This document shows, piece after piece, positions 17,418-26,124 of a stretch of DNA of 64,000 bases. This DNA is from Brevundimonas vesicularis NBRC 12165 (GTDB taxonomy: Bacteria; Pseudomonadota; Alphaproteobacteria; Caulobacterales; Caulobacteraceae), in NCBI RefSeq assembly GCF_001592205.1, contig NZ_BCWM01000003.1, positions 62,001 to 126,000 of the forward strand. The letters are read 5' to 3'. The position numbers and the translations under genes are program-made. Below the pieces are notes generated by a model, which did not search any database, had not been told where the DNA came from, and saw only the letters and a program-made list of their open reading frames with translations. Every line of letters begins with the position of its first letter. The first letter of the stretch is position 1.

Positions 17418-17639
17418 ATGAGCGCGACGACCCCGAACCGGCCCGGACCGCCAAAGGCCATCGCCACGCCCTGCGTCATGGTGTGCGCGGTCGATGGCGA
17501 GAGCGGCCTGTGCCTCGGCTGTTTTCGCACCCTGAAGGAGATCGCCGGCTGGCGGGCGCTGAGCGACGCCGAGCGCGCGATGGTCATGGCCGACCTGCCG
17601 TCGCGCCGTAGTCAGGTGGATCCGGCCAAGCTGGGCTAG
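17418..17639 (+). CDS. DUF1289 domain protein
   Basis: Small cysteine-containing protein of 73 residues with the whole DUF1289 signature: TPCVMVCAVDGESGLCLGC followed by FRTLKEIAGW and a helical end. The three or four cysteines probably bind a metal or an Fe-S cluster, but the biochemical role of the family is unsettled. The ATG at 17418 gives the compact family length; the longer open frame upstream runs antisense through the neighbouring small gene. It is divergent from that gene. Confidence 0.88.
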   Translation: MSATTPNRPGPPKAIATPCVMVCAVDGESGLCLGCFRTLKEIAGWRALSDAERAMVMADLPSRRSQVDPAKLG

Positions 17640-17714
17640 CGCGGTTAGCGGCTTAAGCTTTCGTCAGCCACGTCGTTTCACCCCATCCAAACGCCGCGCC
17701 TCTAAGACAGAGGC

Positions 17715-18230
17715 ATGGTTCGCATCGATACCCAGTCTGTCGTCGTCCTCGGCTTCGCTCTCATGGCGTCGTTCGGCACGGCTCTGACGATCCGCCATCT
17801 GGAAGGCGACGGCATGGCCCAGGCGGCGACGCCCGTGGCCGAGGCGGCGGTGGGCGCCTCCGGCACCGACGCCCAGGTGGTGAAGGGCGCGGACGGCCAC
17901 TACTGGGCCGAGGCCAATATCGACGGCAAGGCGGTGCGGGTGCTGGTGGATACGGGCGCCAGCGTGGTCGCCCTGACGCGCGCCGACGCCCTGAGACTAG
18001 GCGTCGATCCCGAACCCGAAGCCTTCACCGGCAAGGTCCAGACCGCATCGGGGGTCGTGCGTGCCGCGCCGGTTCAGCTGAAGACGATCTCGGTCGCAGG
18101 CGCGCGGGTGGACCGGGTCGAGGCCCTGGTGGTGGAGCAGGGGCTGGAATACTCCCTGCTGGGCATGAGCTATCTGGGCCGGCTTTCCGCCTTTTCCGCC
18201 ACACCGGCCGGGCTGACGTTGCGGCCCTAG
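17715..18230 (+). CDS. Retropepsin-like aspartic protease, membrane-anchored (clan AA)
   Basis: A 171-residue protein with one N-terminal membrane segment (about residues 8-26), then a periplasmic retropepsin-like domain. The catalytic motif VLVDTGASVVALT is at about 77-89, and the second conserved block LLGMSYLGRL is near 148, as in the bacterial family of TIGR02281-type aspartyl proteases. Such proteins carry one active-site Asp per chain and act as homodimers. The target is unknown. It is followed directly by a two-hairpin repeat that overlaps its stop codon. Confidence 0.88.
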   Translation: MVRIDTQSVVVLGFALMASFGTALTIRHLEGDGMAQAATPVAEAAVGASGTDAQVVKGADGHYWAEANIDGKAVRVLVDTGASVVALTRADALRLGVDPEPEAFTGKVQTASGVVRAAPVQLKTISVAGARVDRVEALVVEQGLEYSLLGMSYLGRLSAFSATPAGLTLRP

Positions 18231-18352
18231 AGCGAAATCGGTTGAGTTGGACGCAGTCCAACTCGGCTCAGATTTCGCTCCAGCATCAATCTGGAGCCTG
18301 ATTCACGGCATCAGCGGAATCGCGAAGCGATTCCTCCTCGTCCGATCAGGCT
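18230..18352. repeat. Two-hairpin intergenic repeat
   Basis: Two adjacent inverted repeats fill the gap between convergent genes. The first (18230-18280) pairs gagcgaaat with atttcgctc and, inside, gagttgga with tccaactc. The second (18294-18352) pairs gagcctgat with atcaggctc, with an inner ggaatcgc/gcgattcc. This looks like a dispersed palindromic element of the GAGCGAAATC type seen in Caulobacterales genomes, and it may serve both genes as a transcription terminator. Confidence 0.7.
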
Positions 18353-19003
18353 CTAGAGGTCGCGCATCTGGCGACGGGCTTCGCTGAAATACTGCCAGCC
18401 GGTCCACAGGGTGATGATGGCGGCGAACCAGATCAGGAAGATGGCGAAGGATTCGAACGCCGGCTGCCAGGCCAGCGGCGATCCGTCGTCGTTCTGCAGG
18501 CCCAGGGCGCCCCACAGCAGGGTCAGCTGAAGCGCGGCGAGCGCCACCATCTGCACCGTAGTCTTCCATTTGGCGGCCAGGGTGACCGGCAGTTCGATGC
18601 GGCCAGCCATCGTCTCGCGCAGGGCTGAAACCGCGAATTCCCGGAACAGGATCAGGCCGCAGGGCAGGGCGATGCCGGGCAGCGAACCCGAGGCCAGGAC
18701 GCCCAGGATGGCGCCGGTCACCAGCACCTTGTCGGCGATGGGATCGAGAATGGCGCCCCAGCGCGTGGTCGCGTTCCAGCGCCGGGCGAGGTAGCCGTCG
18801 ACCCAGTCGGTCGAGGCGGCGATGACGAAGATCCAGAAGGCCCAGACGCTGAACCGCCCCTGGGTTTCCGGCGACAGCCAGGCCTCAAGCGCGCCCGGCG
18901 CCGCCCCGGCCATCATGGCGAACATCACCACCCCGGCCGCCAGGCGCAGCCCGGTCAGGATGTTGGGGATGGGGTTGGCGCGGTGGGCGGAGGTCATTGT
19001 CAT
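18353..19003 (-). CDS. pgsA: CDP-diacylglycerol-glycerol-3-phosphate 3-phosphatidyltransferase
   Basis: Inner-membrane enzyme that makes phosphatidylglycerophosphate, the committed step to phosphatidylglycerol and cardiolipin. The CDP-alcohol phosphotransferase signature D-x2-DG-x2-AR-x8-G-x3-D-x3-D is intact, from DWVDGYLARR to ILDPIADK, near residues 65-90. There are about five to six membrane helices and 216 residues, slightly over family size. Start codons at 19003 and 18997 are both possible; the upstream end of the open frame overlaps the next gene. The C-terminal helix ends with EARRQMRDL. Confidence 0.93.
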   Translation of the reverse strand: MTMTSAHRANPIPNILTGLRLAAGVVMFAMMAGAAPGALEAWLSPETQGRFSVWAFWIFVIAASTDWVDGYLARRWNATTRWGAILDPIADKVLVTGAILGVLASGSLPGIALPCGLILFREFAVSALRETMAGRIELPVTLAAKWKTTVQMVALAALQLTLLWGALGLQNDDGSPLAWQPAFESFAIFLIWFAAIITLWTGWQYFSEARRQMRDL

Positions 19004-19041
19004 GTCCGTTGCAACGCGCCGGGTGTGGCACGGTTCGCCGC

Positions 19042-19665
19042 TCAATCCAACGGTTCGAACCGGGGCTTGTCGGTGAGGGCCGTAAGCGCGCCCTCGGCGA
19101 TGCCGAAATGCAGGCCGCTGAGCTGAAGCTCGCCCTTGGCTTCGCGCTCGGCGATCCAGGGGAAGGTGCGCAGGTTCCGGATCGACAGCCGCACGATGGC
19201 CTCTTCGGCCGCGCGCTCCAGTTGGTCGGGGGCGACGGTTTCGGCGACATGCTGGACGACGGGCGCGCCTTGGGCGATCCAGGGGGCGACGAAGTCGGCG
19301 ACGATTTCAGGGGCGCCGTTGATCATGGCGTTGACCCCGCCGCAGTGGGCGTGGCCCATGACCACGATCCGCTTGACGCCCAGCACCTTGACCCCGAACT
19401 CCAGCGCCGCCGACACGCCGTGCAGCTTGCCGTCCGGCTCGTAGGGCGGGACCAGATTGGCGACGTTGCGCACGACGAACAGCTCGCCCGGCTTGGCGTC
19501 GAAGATCAGGGCCGGATCGGCGCGGCTGTCGGAACAGGCCACGATCAGGGTGTGCGGCTTCTGGCCCTTGGTCGCCAGGGTCTCGTACTCGGCGCGGGCC
19601 GTCGGCCAGTGCTCGGCGCGGAAGCGGCGATAGCCGGCGGTCAGTTCGTCTTCGATGTCGCTCAT
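19042..19665 (-). CDS. Beta-class carbonic anhydrase
   Basis: Cytosolic zinc enzyme interconverting CO2 and bicarbonate; 207 residues. Zinc ligands are visible: C44 in ACSDSRADP with D46-R48 as the conserved dyad, and H105 and C108 in GHAHCGG. The glycine-rich loop after C108 and VVRNVANLVPPYEP are typical of the bacterial Can/CynT clade. It lies between pgsA and uvrC on the same strand with gaps of 38 and 21 bases, so cotranscription with uvrC is likely. Confidence 0.95.
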   Translation of the reverse strand: MSDIEDELTAGYRRFRAEHWPTARAEYETLATKGQKPHTLIVACSDSRADPALIFDAKPGELFVVRNVANLVPPYEPDGKLHGVSAALEFGVKVLGVKRIVVMGHAHCGGVNAMINGAPEIVADFVAPWIAQGAPVVQHVAETVAPDQLERAAEEAIVRLSIRNLRTFPWIAEREAKGELQLSGLHFGIAEGALTALTDKPRFEPLD

Positions 19666-19686
19666 GGTCGGTGTCTTAGCTCCGGC

Positions 19687-21567
19687 TCAGCTTTTACGGA
19701 AGAAGGCGTGGATGCGTTCGGCGAGGGGTTGGTTGATGCCGTCGACCTTGACCAGATCGGCCAGGGAGGCGCGGCTGACGCCCTTGGCCGAGCCGAAGGC
19801 GTGCAGCAAGGCCTTCTTGCGGCCGGGGCCGACGCCTTCGATCTCATCCAGCGGATTCTTCTTGATGTCCATCGAGCGGCGCTTGGCGTGGGCGCCGTTG
19901 GCGAAGCGGTGGGCCTCGTCGCGCAGCCGCTGCAGATAGTAGAGGGCCGGCGACTTCAGCGGCAGCATGAAGGGGGCCTTGCCGGGCATGAAGAACTTCT
20001 CCATGCCGGCGTCGCGATCCGGGCCCTTGGCCACGCCGACGACGGTGATGTCGTCCAGCCCGCCCAGATCGGCCATGACCGCCAGCACCTCGGCCAACTG
20101 TCCCGCGCCGCCGTCGATCAGCAGCAGGTCGGGGCGGACGACATCTTCGCCCTTGGCCTCGCCTTCTTCTTCATCCTTGATCAGGCGCGAGAAGCGACGA
20201 CGCATCACCTCGCGCATCATGCCGTAGTCGTCGCCGGGCGTCAGATCCTCGCCCCGGATGTTGAACTTGCGATACTGCGACTTCTGGAAGCCGTCGGGTC
20301 CGGCGACGACCATGCCGCCGACCGCATTGGTCCCTTGGATATGGGCGTTGTCATAGATCTCGATCCGCTCGGGTCGGCTCTCCAGGCCGAAGGCCTCGCA
20401 AACCTCGTCCAGAATCTTGCCCTGCGCCGAGCTTTCGGCCAGGCGGCGGCCCAGGGCCTCGCGCGCATTGGTCAGGGCGTGGTCGACCAAGGCCAGCTTC
20501 TCGCCGCGCATCGGACGGACGATCTCGACCTTGCGGTCCGCCTTCATCGAGAAGGCCTCTTCCAGCAGCTCCAGCTCGTGCGGGCGCACGTTGGACAGGA
20601 TCAGGCGCGGGATCGGCTTGTCCTCGTAGAACTGGCCCAGGAAGGCGGCCAGAATCTCAGGATCGGTGTCGGTCTTGTCCACGCGCGGGAAATAGGCGCG
20701 GCCGCCCCAGTTCTGGCCGGCGCGATAGAAGAAGACCTGGACGCAGGCCTGTCCGCCGTCGGAATGCAGAGCGAAGACGTCGCCTTCGGCCACGCTGTCG
20801 GCGCTGACCGAGTTCTCCATCGCAATGGCCGACAGGGCGCGGATGCGGTCGCGCACGCGGGCGGCCTGTTCGAAGTCCATCTCGTCGGACGCCGCCTGCA
20901 TCTCCTTGGACAGGCGGCCGATGACGGCGCGCGACTTGCCGCGCAGGAACTGTTCGGCCTCGGTGACCAGTTCGCCGTAGTCGTCCAAGCTGATCAGGCC
21001 GGTGCACGGGGCCGAGCAGCGCTTGATCTGATGCAGCATGCAGGGGCGGGTGCGGGTCTCATAGACGCTGTCGGAACAGGACCGCAGCAGGAAGGCCTTC
21101 TGCAGGGTGTTCAGCGTGCGGTTGACCGCCCAGGTCGAGGCGAAGGGGCCGAAATAGTCGCCGGGAGTCGTGTGGGCGCCGCGATGCTTCCTGACCTGGG
21201 GCGCGCGGTGATCGCGGCGGATCATCAGTTCGGCGAAGGACTTGTCGTCGCGCAGCACCACGTTGAAGCGGGGCTTCAGCTTCTTGATGAAGTTGGATTC
21301 CAGCAGCAGGGCTTCGGTCTCGGTGGCGGTGACCACCAGCTCCATCGACCGGGTCTGCGACACCATCAGGCCGATGCGCTGGGTGTGAAAACGCCCTTGC
21401 GCATACTGGATGATACGCTTCTTCAGCGACTTGGCCTTGCCGACGTACAGGCACGACCCGTCCTCGCCGTACATGCGATAGACGCCCGGCTTGTCCGGCG
21501 CCCGGCGCGCCTCGTCGGCGATCAAGGCGGCGGCTTTCAGTTGGGAATCAGGCGTCTCCTCGGTCAT
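19687..21567 (-). CDS. uvrC: UvrABC system protein C (excinuclease subunit)
   Basis: Dual-incision endonuclease of nucleotide excision repair, 626 residues. Domains in order: GIY-YIG nuclease (about 20-100, GVYRMYGEDG and CLYVGKAKSLKKR), the cysteine-containing linker (RPCMLHQIKRCSAPC), a UVR helical hairpin for UvrB contact (about 215-250), the RNase H-like C-terminal nuclease (IEIYDNAHIQGTNAVGG, later LLLIDGGAGQL) and helix-hairpin-helix DNA-binding motifs at the end. The ATG at 21567 gives MTEETPDSQL and the family length. No LexA-type box is seen just upstream. Confidence 0.97.
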   Translation of the reverse strand: MTEETPDSQLKAAALIADEARRAPDKPGVYRMYGEDGSCLYVGKAKSLKKRIIQYAQGRFHTQRIGLMVSQTRSMELVVTATETEALLLESNFIKKLKPRFNVVLRDDKSFAELMIRRDHRAPQVRKHRGAHTTPGDYFGPFASTWAVNRTLNTLQKAFLLRSCSDSVYETRTRPCMLHQIKRCSAPCTGLISLDDYGELVTEAEQFLRGKSRAVIGRLSKEMQAASDEMDFEQAARVRDRIRALSAIAMENSVSADSVAEGDVFALHSDGGQACVQVFFYRAGQNWGGRAYFPRVDKTDTDPEILAAFLGQFYEDKPIPRLILSNVRPHELELLEEAFSMKADRKVEIVRPMRGEKLALVDHALTNAREALGRRLAESSAQGKILDEVCEAFGLESRPERIEIYDNAHIQGTNAVGGMVVAGPDGFQKSQYRKFNIRGEDLTPGDDYGMMREVMRRRFSRLIKDEEEGEAKGEDVVRPDLLLIDGGAGQLAEVLAVMADLGGLDDITVVGVAKGPDRDAGMEKFFMPGKAPFMLPLKSPALYYLQRLRDEAHRFANGAHAKRRSMDIKKNPLDEIEGVGPGRKKALLHAFGSAKGVSRASLADLVKVDGINQPLAERIHAFFRKS

Positions 21568-21583
21568 CGCGCCCGATATAGGG

Positions 21584-22030
21584 TCAAGAGCGCCGGACCA
21601 GAAGGACGCCGGCCAGAACAAGCCCCACGCCGGCGACGCGGCCGATGTTCAACGGCTGGCGCGGCACGCCCAGCGCCCCGAAATGATCCAGCGCCAGGCT
21701 GAGCAGCAGCTGGCCGCCGACCATCAGGGTGATGGTCATGGCCACGCCCAGGCGCGGCACGCCCCAGGCGGCGGCGACCACGAAACAGGCGCCGTAGGCC
21801 CCGCCCAGCCAAGCGTACCAGGGCAGGGCCCGCGTCGCGGCCATGTCCGGCCGGGTGTGCAGGATGGCCGCCAATATCCCCAGCACCGTGGTGCCGACCG
21901 CAAAGGAGATGAAGGCGGCGTTGACCGGCGAGGCCACGGCGGTCGCCAGCTTGGCGTTGGTCGGGGCCTGAAGCGCGGTGGCGCCGCCGGCCAGGATGAC
22001 GACGAGGATGGCGAGCAGGGACGGGTTCAT
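21584..22030 (-). CDS. DMT-superfamily transporter (DUF606/YdcZ type)
   Basis: A 148-residue integral membrane protein with about five helices and the DUF606 pattern: an N-terminal helix leading to QAPTNAKLA, and LGGAYGACFV in the middle. Members are half-size relatives of the drug/metabolite transporters and are thought to act as dimers. The substrate is unknown. It sits 16 bases before uvrC on the same strand. Confidence 0.88.
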   Translation of the reverse strand: MNPSLLAILVVILAGGATALQAPTNAKLATAVASPVNAAFISFAVGTTVLGILAAILHTRPDMAATRALPWYAWLGGAYGACFVVAAAWGVPRLGVAMTITLMVGGQLLLSLALDHFGALGVPRQPLNIGRVAGVGLVLAGVLLVRRS

Positions 22031-22061
22031 GGCCCTTGGCTAGCATGGCGCTCGCCGATTG

Positions 22062-22925
22062 CTACCCCCGGATGAAGCGGGCGGCGCGTTCCCCTTCCGG
22101 ATCGCCGGCGACGCCGAAGTCGCGCTTGATGGTCATGTGGCTGTCGTCCGGCGCGGCGATGACCTCGGCGCGTCCCCCGACCCGGATCAAGGCCTCAGCC
22201 AGGCCGCGACTCTGTGCTGTCGAATCCTGGCGGCGGGCGACGTGGAAGATGAGGAAGGGCGGATAGACCACGCCCGGGCGGATAAGCAGAGTAGGCGACA
22301 AGGCGGCGGCCTGATCACCAAAGGCCTGATCATACGTTCGGCCCAGCCACTGATCGACCGGGCCGGTCCCGCGTGGCGCCGTGGCGTCATAGCCGGCCCC
22401 GTCCAACAGGATCACCCCCGCCAGATCCGAGGGCCTCAGCCCGACTGCGCCGAGATAGTCGGGGTCGATTCCCACCAACGCGGCCAGATGGGCCCCGGCC
22501 GAATGGCCCAGCAGATAGACCGGCCGTCCGGGCAGGCGGCGCTTCAGATCGGCGACAGCGGCGGCGACATCCAGAGCCGACTCGCGCGCGCTGACGGCGG
22601 GAGCCAGCCGATAGCTGGTCGAGGCCAGAGTAAAGCCGTGGCGCTGAGCGTAGTCAGGCAGGGCGGCGACATTGGTCCGTTCGCCCCTTGACCAGCCGCC
22701 GCCGTGCACGAACATCAGGATCGGTCCCGTCCCTCTGTCCGCATAGAGATCGTAGGCCTGAAGCGGGTCGGGACCGAAGGTGAAGGTATGGGCGGGCGCG
22801 ACAACCGGGCCGGAGGGCGCCATGCGACGCTGTCGACGATCGCTGCGGGTTTGGGCGAGGGCGTGGGCGGGGAGGGTGGCGCTGATGGCCAGGCCGATAA
22901 GGGCCAGGCGACGCGAGAGAGGCAT
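22062..22925 (-). CDS. Secreted alpha/beta hydrolase (esterase, BD-FAE-like)
   Basis: A 287-residue protein with a Sec signal peptide (MPLSRRLALIGLAISATLPA). The oxyanion-hole motif is FVHGGGWSRGE, the nucleophile elbow GHSAGAHLA, and the acid and histidine are probably in APDDSHMTIKRDFG. This combination is that of small carboxylesterases of the hormone-sensitive-lipase or feruloyl-esterase-like group. The natural ester is unknown. A kynurenine formamidase-like relative is an alternative, but those are normally cytosolic. Confidence 0.88.
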   Translation of the reverse strand: MPLSRRLALIGLAISATLPAHALAQTRSDRRQRRMAPSGPVVAPAHTFTFGPDPLQAYDLYADRGTGPILMFVHGGGWSRGERTNVAALPDYAQRHGFTLASTSYRLAPAVSARESALDVAAAVADLKRRLPGRPVYLLGHSAGAHLAALVGIDPDYLGAVGLRPSDLAGVILLDGAGYDATAPRGTGPVDQWLGRTYDQAFGDQAAALSPTLLIRPGVVYPPFLIFHVARRQDSTAQSRGLAEALIRVGGRAEVIAAPDDSHMTIKRDFGVAGDPEGERAARFIRG

Positions 22926-22985
22926 GGTGCGATCCTTCCGAACAGGCTTGACCGTTCTACAACGGAGCGAGGCGCGATTTCCGTC

Positions 22986-23456
22986 TCACCAGTCCGGCTC
23001 GGGCGGGGCGCCGTCGAAGATCTCGGCCAGACGCGCGCGACAGCCCCGATTCACGTCGTCCGGGAGGGCGGGGGGCGAGAACCAGCCGATCTCGGCGATC
23101 TCGCCGTGGCTGGTGCGCTGGCCCACATCGAAGGCGTCGATGCGGAAGACGGCGACGTGATCGCCGGGAAAGAACCGCTCGTTGGAATGGATCGAGATCA
23201 GGCGCGGCGCCCCGCGCGCGACCAGACCGGCCTCTTCGCGCAGTTCGCGCACCACGGCGGCGTGCGTCGTCTCGCCCCGATCCACCCCGCCGCCCGGCAA
23301 CCACCAGCCCTTGAGATAGGTGTGCCGCACCATCAGCACCCGCCCCTGCTCATCCACCGCCACCGCCCGCACGCCCAACGTCTTGCCCCGCGTCAGCCGC
23401 GACCAGACGAAGAAGAGGGGACGGGTGAAGGGCTCGACGTGGGTGCGCCAGGTCAT
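22986..23456 (-). CDS. NUDIX hydrolase
   Basis: A 156-residue pyrophosphohydrolase with a complete Nudix box: GGGVDRGETTHAAVVRELRE followed by EAGLV, at about residues 54-78. It hydrolyses nucleoside diphosphates linked to another group; the exact substrate cannot be told. It begins MTWRTHVEPFTRPLFFVWSR, the N-terminal extension common to this subgroup. It is the last high-GC gene before the low-GC island. Confidence 0.92.
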   Translation of the reverse strand: MTWRTHVEPFTRPLFFVWSRLTRGKTLGVRAVAVDEQGRVLMVRHTYLKGWWLPGGGVDRGETTHAAVVRELREEAGLVARGAPRLISIHSNERFFPGDHVAVFRIDAFDVGQRTSHGEIAEIGWFSPPALPDDVNRGCRARLAEIFDGAPPEPDW

Positions 23457-23502
23457 GCGGTCATTTCATTCTCTAGCCTTGGTAACGCGCCGGATGAGCA
23501 GG

Positions 23503-24651
23503 CTAGAGCAGCTTAGGCGGCCGATCGCCTGGAAACGTGTCGCCACTACCAACAGCGCTTACTCCCGTGAGGTCTGGTTCTGACGCGACGGAAGGCTTTG
23601 AGCTCGCGGCGGCAGGTCGAGACTCGAAGTCAGAACTGAATAGCGCCGTCCGTTTGGCGCCAACGAAATCCGCAAATACGCCCAAGACCGATTTGGCTTC
23701 CACGCTCAACGTGGTCAGCTCTGCCCGGGATCGTGCGTGGGCTTTCCCCTCAAGTTCCCGCGCTGCGGGAAACAGCATCTGCGAGTTTTCGTCTTTTGCG
23801 AAAAACTCAGCAATTATCTCGGCTCGAAGTCCTGCGAACATCTCGTCAATCGCGTCACCCGTCTGCCGAGCGATGACCTTTCCGTTTTTTACGCCGTTTG
23901 CGATCACGTCGAGAACCGTATTGATGCTGGACTTGACGCGGCCGTCACCCACGTCGCCATACGTTACCCCAGCATAGAGCAGCCTGTGACGACCGGTTTT
24001 TTCTTCAAAAGCCAGTCGTTCTGACGCCGCATCCAGCGCCATGCATGCCAAAGAGGCAGCGAAATATGCACCCCTTAGGGCCTGCTCTCGGTGCTGGGGC
24101 CTTGTGGCTGCTCGCTCAGCGAAAAACCGAAACGCACTTATAGCTTTATTGAATGCCGGGTAGGGCGGCAAACTAACCACAGCAGACTTGGCGTTAGCGA
24201 TTTGCTTCAACCAGTCACCATCCTGCTTATGAGACGAAAACTGCTGAATGTTAGCTATCAGTTCTTCTAAACTCAGCCGGTCCGGCTGGTTTTCAACAGG
24301 ACGTCGAATGTAAGAGGCGGGTAGCAAAGTAACTTTCTGCTGCTGAGCGAAGCGGGTGACCTTGGGGCTAGCATCAGTCGTAGCGACAAAGGCCCGATCA
24401 CATCCGAGCGCCAACTGCATCCCCCGGACCCAGAGGATGCGTTCAAACGCCTTCGGAGACTTCTTGTCTTTAACATCTACCAAACCGCGAGTGCGGGTGC
24501 CAGCACCTTGCCGCCCGTAAAGCCACACGTCGACGTCCGTGACCTCTTCATCCTCGAATTTGAGGGACACACTGCGAACGGCGATAAAGCCCTGTCGGGC
24601 AAAATACGCCCGTGCCAGTTCTTCGAGACCCGCACCTTTTGGCTGAGCCAT
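23503..24651 (-). CDS. Restriction-endonuclease-like (PD-(D/E)XK candidate) protein of a two-gene island
   Basis: A 382-residue protein with no family I can name. The N-terminal 130 residues look like a PD-(D/E)XK nuclease fold: helix ELARAYFARQGFIAVRS, an acidic strand EVTDVDVWLYG, then GLVDVKDKK, which supplies a D-x-K pair, and RGMQLALGCDRAFVATTD. The middle and C-terminal parts are helical, ending in a Pro/Ser-rich tail. Its ATG overlaps the stop of the upstream gene by one base, so the two proteins are made together. GC content is markedly lower than the flanks, a sign of recent transfer. The role could be defence or DNA processing, but this is inferred from fold and context only. Confidence 0.7.
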   Translation of the reverse strand: MAQPKGAGLEELARAYFARQGFIAVRSVSLKFEDEEVTDVDVWLYGRQGAGTRTRGLVDVKDKKSPKAFERILWVRGMQLALGCDRAFVATTDASPKVTRFAQQQKVTLLPASYIRRPVENQPDRLSLEELIANIQQFSSHKQDGDWLKQIANAKSAVVSLPPYPAFNKAISAFRFFAERAATRPQHREQALRGAYFAASLACMALDAASERLAFEEKTGRHRLLYAGVTYGDVGDGRVKSSINTVLDVIANGVKNGKVIARQTGDAIDEMFAGLRAEIIAEFFAKDENSQMLFPAARELEGKAHARSRAELTTLSVEAKSVLGVFADFVGAKRTALFSSDFESRPAAASSKPSVASEPDLTGVSAVGSGDTFPGDRPPKLL

Positions 24652-25925
24652 CAGCCTCCACTCCTTAAGCGATCAAGCGTATCGTGAATGAAGCGCTTAT
24701 CAGCAATCTCATTTCTCAAACGCACCTCTGTCCTCGCTGTGTGAGGGCCCTTGAACGCACGGGCAGGGGACCCATCCATCAGGACGGCCTCCTGCGCAGC
24801 AGCACCGCCGCGTATGATGGTCAGCGCGAGTTCGCCGACGTCCTTCTTAAGCAGGCGCATGGTGTAACGGCCATAGCTCTTTTGAGTCACTTCGACGACT
24901 TGGCGCGCTTCAAGTTCACGATAATCCTCACCGATGGCTCGGACGCCTCCTGCCCTGGCGGCCAGTTCATCACCCCTAACCAAGGCCCGGATTAGTGCCT
25001 CGGGCATGGTAATCTGACCACGCGTATAGGTGCTCCGGGACTGCCCGTAGGTGAGCGACGCAATTAGCGCCTTCGCATCGTCGATTGGATCTTCCTCAAA
25101 GGGGCGGCCATACTTCTGGAAGTCGTTTGGGGAAGCGACATAGCCAACGGACTCGGTGCTGTTGCTAACTTCCATCCGGTCAAATAGCCCGACGCTCACC
25201 AATCTATTATAGAGTTCTTTTCCGAGCATTCTCTCGACATCCGCATCATACAATGCCCCATGTCGAGTAAGCTTTTCCTGAACCTCAGTTAGGCGAACGC
25301 GCTCATCCGCTTTGAGCTGCTCCAAAACCCGATGCGCTTTTTCTGCATATTTGCCGTCACGGAATGTGTGCGAGTTGAACAGAATGCCCTGACCATGCTG
25401 CCCTTCCTCGTCGATCAGTGCAGTCTTTTTTGACAGATCGACGAGCGAGGACGCGTCAGCTTTGACCAGCTTGTGAGTATCAGAGATATACTCTTCGGCT
25501 TCGGCGCGCTTTAGTGGCCTGCCGGACACCCGCTCTGATAGGTCGATGATTGCTTGTTCGTCCGAGCTAGGATTCTGGTCGTCAAAAATCTCAGCCGTGG
25601 CCTCTAACACTGCTTGCGTAGTGGCCCCTAAAACAGCGACAGCTCCGTCTTTTGCGACGTCGATCCGGCCAGCGTCATGGAGGACTTGGAGTCCGATGAT
25701 CCGGTCGGATTTCTCAATGCCGTTCAACTTGCATGTGGTCTCAATGGTCTGCTTGCTGATGGTAAACGTCGTCTGGTCATCGGCCTGGCGCCGCAGGAGG
25801 TTGTAGAGCCTGCCAATCTTCCCGGAATGGCTGACATTCTCTAACCGAGTAGCGCCAGCGCCGGCATACCCGCTCAAATTTTTGGATTGTGCTAGAAGCC
25901 AAGCGCCCTTCGTCTTCTTCTCCAA
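24651..25925 (-). CDS. Winged-helix-like protein of unknown function, partner of the nuclease-like gene
   Basis: A 424-residue soluble, charged protein without signal or membrane segments. Residues about 33-85 (SGKIGRLYNLLRRQADDQTT onward) and about 195-250 (KAHRVLEQLKADERVRLTEV onward) each read like winged helix-turn-helix units, and the C-terminal third has more short helix-strand units. I recognise no catalytic motif. It is the first gene of the coupled pair and shares the low GC of the island. A DNA- or RNA-binding specificity subunit for the nuclease-like partner is a reasonable guess but not shown. Confidence 0.7.
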   Translation of the reverse strand: MEKKTKGAWLLAQSKNLSGYAGAGATRLENVSHSGKIGRLYNLLRRQADDQTTFTISKQTIETTCKLNGIEKSDRIIGLQVLHDAGRIDVAKDGAVAVLGATTQAVLEATAEIFDDQNPSSDEQAIIDLSERVSGRPLKRAEAEEYISDTHKLVKADASSLVDLSKKTALIDEEGQHGQGILFNSHTFRDGKYAEKAHRVLEQLKADERVRLTEVQEKLTRHGALYDADVERMLGKELYNRLVSVGLFDRMEVSNSTESVGYVASPNDFQKYGRPFEEDPIDDAKALIASLTYGQSRSTYTRGQITMPEALIRALVRGDELAARAGGVRAIGEDYRELEARQVVEVTQKSYGRYTMRLLKKDVGELALTIIRGGAAAQEAVLMDGSPARAFKGPHTARTEVRLRNEIADKRFIHDTLDRLRSGG

Positions 25926-26124
25926 AGGCCACCTCCCCGTGTGATTGTTTTTTATGCACGTAGAGGATATGAGAAGAAAAGTCAGCCCCTGGCCGGCTTT
26001 AGAAGGCGACCTCTGATGACGTCGTCCATTCGTAAGAAGCGGATTTGTCCTGGCTCTTCAACCCGTCCCCGCTTGAACCCCGCCCCATCCCGCTCTAAGC
26101 CAAGACTGACAACAGGAGCATTCC

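Noticed and set aside
18997-21702. 901-residue open frame opposite carbonic anhydrase and uvrC
   Set aside because: Spans two conserved genes in antisense; no recognisable motif.
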